Positions 8,689 through 16,140 of a stretch of DNA of 34,565 bases are shown one piece after another. This DNA comes from Flavobacteriales bacterium (GTDB taxonomy: Bacteria > Bacteroidota > Bacteroidia > Flavobacteriales_D > Parvicellaceae). Positions within the stretch are counted from its first letter, which is position 1; every line of letters begins with the position of its first letter. Where the stretch lies: assembly GCA_029243855.1 (NCBI GenBank), contig JAQWRG010000073.1, positions 1 through 34,565 on the forward strand, given 5' to 3'. A program made the position numbers and the translations under genes. Under the pieces are notes generated by a model. The model was not told the DNA's origin. It worked only from the letters and a program-made list of their open reading frames with translations, and searched no databases.

Positions 8689-10560
8689 ATGATTAGTTTA
8701 CAAAACATATCTGTTAATTTTGGAGGAAGAGATCTTTATAAAGATATTACCCTGCAGATTAAACCTAAAGATAAAATAGGAGTTGTCGGTAAAAATGGTG
8801 CTGGTAAATCTACCCTTTTAAAGTTGTTGATTGGTCAAGAAACACCTTCTAGTGGAGATGTACATTTACCAAAAGGATACACTATTGGATACTTGCCTCA
8901 GGAACTTAATGTTAATTCAAGCGAGCCCATTCTTAAAGAAGTTATCGAGTCAAATAAACGTATTTTAACCATTAACAATAGGTTAGAAGTCATTAATAAA
9001 GAATTGATTGACAGAACTGATTATGAATCAGATTCGTATTTAGCCATTTTAGATGAACTTACAGAACTTAACGAAGAATTAGTTCATTTGGATGGTGATA
9101 ACTTGGTAAAAGATGCAGAATTGCTCCTTAAGGGATTAGGCTTTGAACAAAGTGAGTTAGATTTACCTTATAAGCAATTTTCAGGTGGATGGAAGATGAG
9201 AGTAGAGTTGGCGAAGCTACTTATTCAAAAACCAGATATTATTCTTTTAGACGAACCTACAAATCATCTTGATATTGAATCCATCCAATGGTTAGAAAAG
9301 TATCTAAAAGTTTACCCCGGTGTGATTCTATTGATTTCTCACGATAGAAGATTTTTAGATTTCATTACCAATAGAACCATTGAATTGGCTAACGGCAAGT
9401 CTTATGATTATTCCTGTAATTATTCAAAGTATTTAATTCAAAGAGAGGAAGAAATCATTACGCAAATAGCTGCTAAAAAGAATCAGGATAAAATGGTTAA
9501 ACATACCCAAGAGCTGATCAATAAATTTAGAGCAAAAAAAAACAAAGCTGCTTTTGCACAAAGCTTGATAAAAAAACTAGACAAAATTGAAGATATAGAA
9601 GTTGATCAATTAGAGACAGATCAAATTAAATTTCAATTTCCTGAACCTTCACATTCTGGGAAACAAACTATAAAGGCAACAAAACTCACAAAAAAATATG
9701 GTGATCATTTGGTGTTTAAAGATGCTGATTTCTCAATTACAAGAGGAGATAAAATATCATTGATAGGGAAAAATGGTACTGGAAAGTCAACCTTAATAAA
9801 ATCTCTTGTCAATGATTTAGAACACGAAGGAAGTATAGAACTGGGCCACCAAGTAATGCTTGGTTATTTTGCACAAGATGAGGCGCATCAATTGAATCCA
9901 AATAAAACGGTTTTTGAAATAATTGATGATGTTGCTGTTGGTGAAGTAAGAAAAAAAATAAGACAAATTTTAGGCTCTTTTTTATTTTCTGGAGATGATG
10001 TCGATAAAAAGGTAATGGTGCTTTCGGGTGGTGAAAAAACAAGGTTATCACTATGTAAATTATTACTTCAACCTTATAATTTTCTTGTTTTAGATGAACC
10101 AACCAATCATTTGGATATGGTGTCTAAGGAAATACTTAAAGATGCTTTAAAAACTTATACCGGTACGTTGCTTATTGTTTCTCACGATAGAGATTTCTTA
10201 GATGGATTAACAGAAAAGGTATATTATATTAAAGAGAAACGATTAAAGATCTATCATGAATCTGTAAATCAATTTTTATCTAGTTATTACGATGCTGATG
10301 CTATACTTCAAAAGTCATCACCCGCTAATAAATCAAAAAATATTAATCCTAAAAAATTGATGAACCAACTCAAGTCAAATGAGAAAAAAATCAGTAATTG
10401 GGAAAAGACTTTAGCTGACTTAGAAAGTAAGTTGTATGAAATAACCGTTTCAAGTGATTTACTTGTTGCTCAAAAGCAGATTACCGAATTAAAAGCCAAG
10501 ATTGATAAGGGTTATAAAGAGTGGGATGAACTATCAACCCAAATGGAAGCTCTTAATTAA
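8689..10560 (+). CDS. ABC-F family ATP-binding protein
   Basis: Soluble tandem ATPase of the ABC-F family, whose members act on the ribosome and have no membrane domain. Domain 1: Walker A GKNGAGKST at 34-42, signature FSGGW near 163, Walker B/switch ILLDEPTNHLD near 184. A charged linker with many Lys and Glu lies around 245-310. Domain 2: Walker A GKNGTGKST near 359, signature LSGGE near 445, Walker B VLDEPTNHLD near 466. A C-terminal coiled coil runs from about 545 to the end. This layout fits the Uup/YheS-type housekeeping groups better than short antibiotic-resistance ABC-Fs, but the subgroup is unsettled. The first Met is the natural start, leaving no leader after the terminator at 8665-8688. 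The 3' end overlaps the convergent lipoprotein gene by 8 bases. Confidence 0.9.
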   Translation: MISLQNISVNFGGRDLYKDITLQIKPKDKIGVVGKNGAGKSTLLKLLIGQETPSSGDVHLPKGYTIGYLPQELNVNSSEPILKEVIESNKRILTINNRLEVINKELIDRTDYESDSYLAILDELTELNEELVHLDGDNLVKDAELLLKGLGFEQSELDLPYKQFSGGWKMRVELAKLLIQKPDIILLDEPTNHLDIESIQWLEKYLKVYPGVILLISHDRRFLDFITNRTIELANGKSYDYSCNYSKYLIQREEEIITQIAAKKNQDKMVKHTQELINKFRAKKNKAAFAQSLIKKLDKIEDIEVDQLETDQIKFQFPEPSHSGKQTIKATKLTKKYGDHLVFKDADFSITRGDKISLIGKNGTGKSTLIKSLVNDLEHEGSIELGHQVMLGYFAQDEAHQLNPNKTVFEIIDDVAVGEVRKKIRQILGSFLFSGDDVDKKVMVLSGGEKTRLSLCKLLLQPYNFLVLDEPTNHLDMVSKEILKDALKTYTGTLLIVSHDRDFLDGLTEKVYYIKEKRLKIYHESVNQFLSSYYDADAILQKSSPANKSKNINPKKLMNQLKSNEKKISNWEKTLADLESKLYEITVSSDLLVAQKQITELKAKIDKGYKEWDELSTQMEALN

Positions 10561-10954
10561 CGTTGTTAATTACCTGTTTCCCCTTTTTGTAATGTTGTAT
10601 TATGCTATCATTCCCATAAGAGTCATTAATAATTGCTTTACCATTAATTTTGTTTTGTTGGAAATTCATGATTGATTTAATAGTGCCGTTTGTGTTGTAA
10701 CGAATCATTTCACCTTCCATTTTACCTTCTTTAAATTTTTTACTTATTGAGATGTTCCCATTTTTAAAGTATTCATAACATGTTCCTGTAAATGGTAAAG
10801 TCCGATCATCTAAAAAAAAATGATTATATAATTCATCTAAAATTAAGTCTGTACAATTGCAATTGCTTTCTAAAAGGGTTTCTTTAGTATCAAGATTGTT
10901 ACTACAGCTTACCAAACAAGATAATAGTATGATGATTGTTGGTATATAATTCAT
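10553..10954 (-). CDS. MORN/YwqK-type repeat lipoprotein
   Basis: 133-residue putative lipoprotein with lipobox LVSC, lipidated Cys17. The second half has three imperfect repeats of the MORN_2 (YwqK) type, pattern Y-x2-NG-x-I-x4-F-x2-G-K-x2-G: YFKNGNISISKKFKEGKMEG, YNTNGTIKSIMNFQQNKING and a weaker third copy ending in YKKGKQ. In Bacteroidota such proteins are common and mostly uncharacterised. Two Cys residues (CNC near 32-34) and one at 58 may form disulfides. It is convergent with the ABC-F gene, which it overlaps by 8 bases, and divergent from the DUF422 gene with 62 bases between them. No function can be assigned. Confidence 0.65.
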   Translation of the reverse strand: MNYIPTIIILLSCLVSCSNNLDTKETLLESNCNCTDLILDELYNHFFLDDRTLPFTGTCYEYFKNGNISISKKFKEGKMEGEMIRYNTNGTIKSIMNFQQNKINGKAIINDSYGNDSIIQHYKKGKQVINNVN

Positions 10955-11016
10955 AACTTAAAGATTGTTATTTTTTATTAGAAATGTATCTAATATTTAT
11001 TTTCAATAATTAAAAA

Positions 11017-11757
11017 ATGGTATTAACTCCTGAATTTTTTAAATATACTTTTGAAATAGGTTGTTTTATAATTTTCATTATTTGTATTTATCACTCTTAT
11101 TTAAGTTATGGGATTGCTAAAACAGTAAGAGAATTTACAGCAGGGTTTATTTTATCTGCTGGTTGTGAGAATTTTGGTGTTTTATCAGGCGCCTATGTAT
11201 ACCCTGGCTTTCATCTTTATTTTTTTGAAATACCATTGGCCAACCCTCTTTCATGGGTTGCGTTAGTGTATGTTATTATGGAAATAACTAATCGTTTATA
11301 TATTAAAAACTTTGAGCGTTACTCTATTCTTGGAGGTATGCTCTGTTTTGCTTTTATTGATGGATTACTTGCTTTAATGCTTGATTTAATGATGGATCCT
11401 TTAGCTACAGTTTATAATTGGTGGATTTGGGTAGAGCCTGATCAAACTAAAGTTATTGAAGGTAATGTAATCCCTTATAATTTCACTGAGATTACTCATA
11501 TGATTACTCCCGATAATTGGGTATATGATTTTTTTAAAGAAAATTTTCAAGAATCTAGATATCCAACCAGATGGTTTGGAATCCCATTGATAAATTATAT
11601 TTCATGGTTTGTCTTTGTCTTTGTCTTTTCCTTCCAATTTAGGTGGGTTGAAGATAGATTTGGTTGGAAACAAATTAATAAAAGCCTTTTATTATGGTTA
11701 ATCGTTTTAATAGATGTTCCTATTTTATCGTGGGTACTTATATCTATAAATATATAA
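11017..11757 (+). CDS. DUF422 / CruF-like carotenoid-biosynthesis membrane protein
   Basis: Polytopic membrane protein of about six helices, resembling the DUF422 family that contains the carotenoid 1,2-hydratase CruF. Matching features are the polar intramembrane pattern GCENFGVLSGAYVYP (Glu51) with IPLANPLSW after it, DLMMDP at 123-128 with WWIW at 135-138, and WFGIPLINYISW at 186-197. Compared with my memory of CruF, the segment between WWIW and WFGIP is longer, about 48 residues instead of a short loop. CruF adds water to the end double bond of acyclic carotenoids; that this protein does the same is uncertain, because no carotenoid synthase, desaturase or cyclase is clearly present nearby. 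A small membrane-protein gene follows 36 bases later on the same strand. Confidence 0.6.
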   Translation: MVLTPEFFKYTFEIGCFIIFIICIYHSYLSYGIAKTVREFTAGFILSAGCENFGVLSGAYVYPGFHLYFFEIPLANPLSWVALVYVIMEITNRLYIKNFERYSILGGMLCFAFIDGLLALMLDLMMDPLATVYNWWIWVEPDQTKVIEGNVIPYNFTEITHMITPDNWVYDFFKENFQESRYPTRWFGIPLINYISWFVFVFVFSFQFRWVEDRFGWKQINKSLLLWLIVLIDVPILSWVLISINI

Positions 11758-11793
11758 TTATGGAACTATATCAATTACCAAAATCCGTATCAA

Positions 11794-12003
11794 ATGACAT
11801 TTAAGAAAATATTTCATCATTTACCATTTATATTATTCAGTTATTTCTTTTTAGGGGTGATTATAGGTGGATTGTTTGCTACTCAAGAAAGAATAGATAT
11901 TTTGGACTGTTTTTTTATTACCAAAGGATGGTATATTTCAGTTGTCGCAGTAATACTTTATTTGCCTGTGTTATTTTTATATCTAAAAAAAGTGAAGAAT
12001 TAA
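11794..12003 (+). CDS. Small two-helix membrane protein, unknown
   Basis: 69 residues with two predicted transmembrane helices, about residues 10-29 and 45-64, ending in a positively charged tail (LKKVKN). I do not recognise a family. It lies 36 bases after the DUF422 gene on the same strand and could be a partner of it. Its stop overlaps the convergent SRPBCC gene by 4 bases. The hydrophobic pattern and the fit between its neighbours support a real gene, but its shortness leaves doubt. Confidence 0.5.
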   Translation: MTFKKIFHHLPFILFSYFFLGVIIGGLFATQERIDILDCFFITKGWYISVVAVILYLPVLFLYLKKVKN

Positions 12004-12497
12004 TTTTTCAAAGGGTAATAAAAGTTAGTGTTATTTTCAGAAAGAATTTTCATGTTATTAAGCCCTTTTTTTTGTAACCCTGACCAAAGAATTTTCACAA
12101 ATAAAAAGGTTATTGGAAGTGTTACTATGTTTTTGTTGTCGAAAGTATATTTTGATATTAATTGACATTGATTCTTTGTAGTGTTATTAACCCAGACTTC
12201 TCCTGTAACTTTTTTGACGAAAAAAAATGAATTTTGCGTAAAATCTGTTAATTCATATTTCCAATATTTGTTTTCAATTCTTTCAATTATTCTTTCAGTA
12301 CATAATTTTTTCCCAAACGCTAAAACTGTTCTTTCCCCTTTTGGATTTGCCCAAGTTTCATCATCTATTACTCCCTCAGATTTTGGTAATGGACCATAAC
12401 CGGTCATTATTTTTTTGACATCTAAATATATAGGTGCTTTATAAGTTTTTTCAATGGAACTATTTATGATAATAGTGTGTTTTTTACTGACTTTCAT
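12000..12497 (-). CDS. SRPBCC/START-like protein
   Basis: 165 residues with the layout of the SRPBCC (polyketide cyclase/START-like) ligand-binding fold: an initial strand (HTIIINSSIEKTYKA), a helix-containing region, a series of beta strands (ERTVLAFG, CTERIIERIENKYWKYELTDF, FFFVKKVTGEVWV, CQLISKYTF), and a C-terminal helix (LFVKILWSGLQKKGLNNM). Members bind hydrophobic ligands in a central cavity; catalysis is not implied. It is divergent from the hydroxylase gene at 12593 with a 95-base gap, and convergent with the small membrane gene. The specific ligand is unknown. Confidence 0.55.
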   Translation of the reverse strand: MKVSKKHTIIINSSIEKTYKAPIYLDVKKIMTGYGPLPKSEGVIDDETWANPKGERTVLAFGKKLCTERIIERIENKYWKYELTDFTQNSFFFVKKVTGEVWVNNTTKNQCQLISKYTFDNKNIVTLPITFLFVKILWSGLQKKGLNNMKILSENNTNFYYPLKN

Positions 12498-12592
12498 TAA
12501 TTATTTAAAATAATCTATAAAATTAGACAAAAACGACTAAAAACCTTTGTAAAGTTCAATTAAATTGTTGAAATTTGAACACATAGTATATC

Positions 12593-13237
12593 ATGAGTAA
12601 ATCAAAATCAAAACAAAAATTATTTATTTCAGGTACAGAAAGCATCACTATTTTTAGCAACAAGCTTTTAGAATCAATAACAACTACACATCATATAGTT
12701 CCTTTCTTAATATTTATTCCTGTTGTGTTGTATCTTATTTATCAAACCGTTGTTTGTTGTTTAAATGGACAAATTGATAATTATTGGTATTTAACGATCT
12801 TAACAATTGGAGGTGTTTTGTTTTGGACTATTATTGAATATACTGGTCATAGATATGTTTTTCACAGTAATCCAAAATCTGATCTTGGCAAGAAATTGCT
12901 TTACCTTATTCATGGAGCTCATCATGATTACCCAAATGATCCAAAAAGATTAGTTGTACCGCCTATTGTATCTGTTACTGGAGGTATTTTACTTTATTTA
13001 TTGTCTTTGATTTTATTTGGCCCTTTTTATTCTGCCCCTTTCTTCGCCATGTTGGTACTATCTTATCTTGTATACGATTGGTTTCATTATGCTAGTCATC
13101 ATATGACTATAAAAAATAAGTACATAAGGATGTTAATCAAGCATCATCTTTTGCATCATTATAGAGACCCAGATAATGGATTTGGATTTACTACAACTTT
13201 GTGGGATAGAATTTTGAACAGTATGTTTAAAAACTGA
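12593..13237 (+). CDS. Fatty acid 2-hydroxylase-like di-iron membrane enzyme
   Basis: 214-residue integral membrane protein of the sterol desaturase/fatty acid hydroxylase superfamily, closest by pattern to the Scs7/FA2H group that hydroxylates the alpha carbon of fatty acids, often for sphingolipids. The full set of histidine boxes is present: H86-x4-H91 (GHRYVFH), H107-x2-HH111 (HGAHHDYPND), H165-x3-HH170 (HYASHH) and H185-x2-HH189 (HHLLHHY), which bind the two irons. Three or four membrane helices surround them. No cytochrome b5 domain is fused. Known Bacteroidota lipids include sphingolipids and sulfonolipids with 2-hydroxy acyl chains, a plausible destination. The gene is convergent with the flavin oxidase gene at the end of the catabolic operon and overlaps it by 11 bases. 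Confidence 0.8.
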   Translation: MSKSKSKQKLFISGTESITIFSNKLLESITTTHHIVPFLIFIPVVLYLIYQTVVCCLNGQIDNYWYLTILTIGGVLFWTIIEYTGHRYVFHSNPKSDLGKKLLYLIHGAHHDYPNDPKRLVVPPIVSVTGGILLYLLSLILFGPFYSAPFFAMLVLSYLVYDWFHYASHHMTIKNKYIRMLIKHHLLHHYRDPDNGFGFTTTLWDRILNSMFKN

Positions 13238-14567
13238 TTTTTTTTCCTGAAACTTGAGCTGCAGCCCATCTTCCACTTCTTAATGCTCCCTCAACAGTTG
13301 CACAACTCATGTAATCACCTGCAAAAATCACATCTTTATTTTGCTGGTTTTTAATTTTATTTGCTGTAGTATATCTGCCTACTTCATGTAATGGAATTGC
13401 ATTATTTCTTTTGAATAACGCTACCGGTTTGGCTTCTTTTGGAAGTTTACCTTCAAAAGTAATGGCCATTTCCCAAATGCGTTTAAATACCTCTTCATCG
13501 TCATCTATTTCAATTAGTTCTCTTGATGGTTTATCTAATATGAAAACACTAATTAGTTCTTTTCCCTCAGGAACTTTAATAGAATCTTTGCATTTTTGTT
13601 TATGTAAAACAATGGCTCCTATGGGTGTTTTCCACTCTCCACAAGGGTAATAATAAGCAAACATGTTTTTTACTTCCTCTTCATTGACGGTAAAGGTTGC
13701 ATGAACATTACTTACGTATTTTTGAGTACTTATAAAATCAGATATTCCTTTCTCTAATTTGAAATTAATTGAAATGTTTTGAAATGCATTGGCTGGCGTT
13801 GCTACTATTATTTTATCCACTTCAATAGTTGATTCAATGTTGTCTTTTATGTAAGATATTTCAATCTTATTTTCTTTTTTTGAAAGTTGATTTACTGTAG
13901 ATTTCATATGTAATTCTACATTTGCTAATAACTTTTCAGATATTCTGGACATTCCTTTTTTAAATGTATAAAACTTTGCATCTGCTGCTCTTCCTTGTAA
14001 TACAGTAGTCATTGCTCTAGAAACATCATTGCATGAAAAATACCAAAAGGGTTCGACTCCCGGTCTTATTAGGTATTGGTAAACGTTTTCAGACATGGTG
14101 TTTGTTGCCCATTCTGCTATTGATGAATCATCGTATTTTGCTAATTTTTCTGGAGATACTAAATCCAGATTTCTTCTTTGAAGCGTAAGTTTAATGGTGC
14201 TCCAAATCATTATTAGTTTATCTTTTCTAGTTATAAAAGGAAGCCTCCAAAATGTTTTTAAATCTCCGAAAGTAAACTCTGCGAGTACATCTTTGTAACG
14301 TAATCCTACTCTTCTTTCTAACTCAATAACCTCGTCATCAAGATTAAGTTTCGTAACTAATTCTTTAAGTAGGGGATAAAAGTTGGTGAAAAAACTAGCT
14401 CCAGTATCAAACCTAATTTCTCCATCATTATAGGCGTGCGTTCGGCCTCCAATAAAACTTTCCTTTTCAAAGACAGTTACATCGTAACCTTCTTTTTGTA
14501 AATAATAGGCTGCTGAAGCACCTGCTGGCCCAGCGCCTATTATTCCAATTTTATTATTTTTATTCAT
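13227..14567 (-). CDS. FAD-dependent amine-oxidase-like oxidoreductase
   Basis: 446 residues with an N-terminal Rossmann FAD motif IGIIGAGPAGASAA (GAGPAG at 11-16), a downstream acidic residue (VFEKESFIGGRTHA), and a C-terminal FAD-contact segment (VIFAGDYMSCATVEGALRSG). This is the flavin amine oxidase superfamily, which includes protoporphyrinogen oxidase, phytoene desaturase, squalene-associated desaturases and monoamine oxidases. I see no feature that fixes the substrate. It is the last gene of the 13-gene minus-strand operon, 12 bases downstream of the dehydrogenase-SCP2 gene, so it should be expressed with the acyl-CoA pathway. Either it oxidises a product of that pathway or it was joined to it by chance. 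Its end overlaps the convergent hydroxylase gene. Confidence 0.75.
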   Translation of the reverse strand: MNKNNKIGIIGAGPAGASAAYYLQKEGYDVTVFEKESFIGGRTHAYNDGEIRFDTGASFFTNFYPLLKELVTKLNLDDEVIELERRVGLRYKDVLAEFTFGDLKTFWRLPFITRKDKLIMIWSTIKLTLQRRNLDLVSPEKLAKYDDSSIAEWATNTMSENVYQYLIRPGVEPFWYFSCNDVSRAMTTVLQGRAADAKFYTFKKGMSRISEKLLANVELHMKSTVNQLSKKENKIEISYIKDNIESTIEVDKIIVATPANAFQNISINFKLEKGISDFISTQKYVSNVHATFTVNEEEVKNMFAYYYPCGEWKTPIGAIVLHKQKCKDSIKVPEGKELISVFILDKPSRELIEIDDDEEVFKRIWEMAITFEGKLPKEAKPVALFKRNNAIPLHEVGRYTTANKIKNQQNKDVIFAGDYMSCATVEGALRSGRWAAAQVSGKKISF

Positions 14568-14579
14568 AAATAATGGAGA

Positions 14580-16136
14580 TTAACCCATAAGTGATTGAAG
14601 CTTAAGGGCAATGCCTGTATCTCCTTTTACTTTCATTTTACCTGCCATAAATGCTCCCATTGGATTTAACTCTCCTTTAACCATTGCTGTGAAATCTTCT
14701 AGACTAACATCAACGGTACAATTGGCTTCCGCATCATCACCTGAAACAACATTTCCTCCGTTTGTTCCATCTATAACAATTTGATTTTCACCAAAATTTA
14801 ATTTTAATATTGATCCAAGTGCATCTGCTGATGCCGCTTTTTCTTTCATGGCATTAAGTGTGTTTTCGTAACTCATAATTTTTGTATTTGTTGTATTTTG
14901 ATTGTTTGATTTTGTTTTTTCTTCTTTTATAGAATCTGTTTTTTTAGTATTTGAAATAGGGTTCGATTTTGAGGTTGTTTTGGCGTATGATTTATCATCA
15001 ATAACCATTTTGGCAATGATTTCTCTCATAATTTCAGATGTTCCTCCTCCTATTGTACCAATTCTACTGTCTCTAAACATTCTAGCCATTTTGTACTCTT
15101 CCATGTATCCATATCCACCAAAAAATTGAAGACATTGATACATAACTTTGTCTGATAATTCAGTTCCTAACAGTTTTGCCATTGAGCATTCTTTGACTAC
15201 ATATTCTCCATCAGCATGCAGTTTACAACAGTTGTAAACAAAATATTTTATGCACTCAATTTCTGATGCCATTTGTGCTACTCTATGTCTTAATACTTGG
15301 AATTTATTTATTGATCTTCCGAATGCTTCTCTTTCAGACATATACTGAAGCGAATAATCTAAAGCTGATTCAGAACCAGCATAACCACCTATAGCTCCAA
15401 CCAATCGTTCAAGCTGTAAGCCTCCCATTAGATAAAAGAATCCTTGGTTTTCATCTCCTAATAAATTTTCTACAGGAACTTTCACATTATCAAAAGCCAG
15501 TTCGGCTGTATCTGATGCATGCCATCCTAGTTTTTTTAGCTTAGTAGCCGAAACTCCATCTGCATGTCTGTCAATTACCAATAAGCTAATTCCATTAAAG
15601 CCCTCACTTGGATCGGTCTTAACAACTGTTATTAATACATCTCCGTAAACGCCACTAGTTATAAACGTTTTAGATCCGTTAACTATATAATGGTCGCCTT
15701 CTCTTACAGCAGTAGTTCTAATGTTAGCAACATCTGATCCTGCATTGGGTTCAGTGATGGCTATGGAACAAATGGCATCTCCCGTTATTGCTTTGGTAAG
15801 GTATTTTTCTTTTATAAATTCAGAACCGTGTTTAAATAAATATGGGCTTGACATGTATTGTTGGACTGAAAATGCCGCCATAAATCCTCCAGAAAAAACC
15901 TTAGAGATTTCTTCAACAAATACAACTGAGTAAAAGAAGTCTGCATCCGTTCCACCATATTTTTCAGGATAGTTTAGGCCCAAGTAACCCATGTCACCAA
16001 ATTTTTTGAAAACTTCTTTGGGAATTCTTTGCTCTTCTTCCCATTTTTCAATGTTTGGAATAACTTCTTTTGCTAAAAAGTCTTTTAGTCCTTGACGGAA
16101 CATTTCGTGATCTTCGTTAAAATAGTAATTTTTCAT
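14580..16136 (-). CDS. Acyl-CoA dehydrogenase fused to SCP2 lipid-carrier domain
   Basis: 518 residues. Residues 1 to about 385 are a complete FAD acyl-CoA dehydrogenase of the long-chain/isovaleryl type. The catalytic Glu is probably in helix G (GGLQLERLVGA), because the alternative site in the YEGT motif is Gly here (IGGGTSEI). The flavin-contact string CSIAITEPNAGSD is intact. A low-complexity Ser/Lys/Thr/Asn linker runs from about 387 to 420. Residues 421-518 are an SCP2 sterol/fatty-acyl carrier domain (NPMGAFMAGKMKVKGD...ALKLQSLMG) that begins with an in-frame ATG at 14874-14876. The fusion would hold the bulky acyl-CoA near its dehydrogenase. The neighbour at 16141 is a paralogue of the first part without the SCP2 domain. 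The substrate is likely long or branched. Confidence 0.85.
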   Translation of the reverse strand: MKNYYFNEDHEMFRQGLKDFLAKEVIPNIEKWEEEQRIPKEVFKKFGDMGYLGLNYPEKYGGTDADFFYSVVFVEEISKVFSGGFMAAFSVQQYMSSPYLFKHGSEFIKEKYLTKAITGDAICSIAITEPNAGSDVANIRTTAVREGDHYIVNGSKTFITSGVYGDVLITVVKTDPSEGFNGISLLVIDRHADGVSATKLKKLGWHASDTAELAFDNVKVPVENLLGDENQGFFYLMGGLQLERLVGAIGGYAGSESALDYSLQYMSEREAFGRSINKFQVLRHRVAQMASEIECIKYFVYNCCKLHADGEYVVKECSMAKLLGTELSDKVMYQCLQFFGGYGYMEEYKMARMFRDSRIGTIGGGTSEIMREIIAKMVIDDKSYAKTTSKSNPISNTKKTDSIKEEKTKSNNQNTTNTKIMSYENTLNAMKEKAASADALGSILKLNFGENQIVIDGTNGGNVVSGDDAEANCTVDVSLEDFTAMVKGELNPMGAFMAGKMKVKGDTGIALKLQSLMG

Positions 16137-16140
16137 GTTG

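Noticed and set aside
9809-10102. 97-residue minus-strand frame inside the ABC-F gene
   Set aside because: Lies wholly within the second ATPase domain, composition His/Gln-rich and no recognisable features; shadow frame.
8689-10560. ABC-F gene as an antibiotic-resistance determinant
   Set aside because: Length and the C-terminal coiled coil fit housekeeping ABC-F groups; nothing in the sequence indicates resistance.
11760-11804. 14-codon frame overlapping the start of the small membrane gene
   Set aside because: Too short and without conserved features; could be chance in AT-rich DNA.
13227-14567. Phytoene desaturase (CrtI)
   Set aside because: Only the general flavin amine oxidase layout is seen; no phytoene synthase is nearby and the CrtI-specific C-terminal pattern was not recognised.
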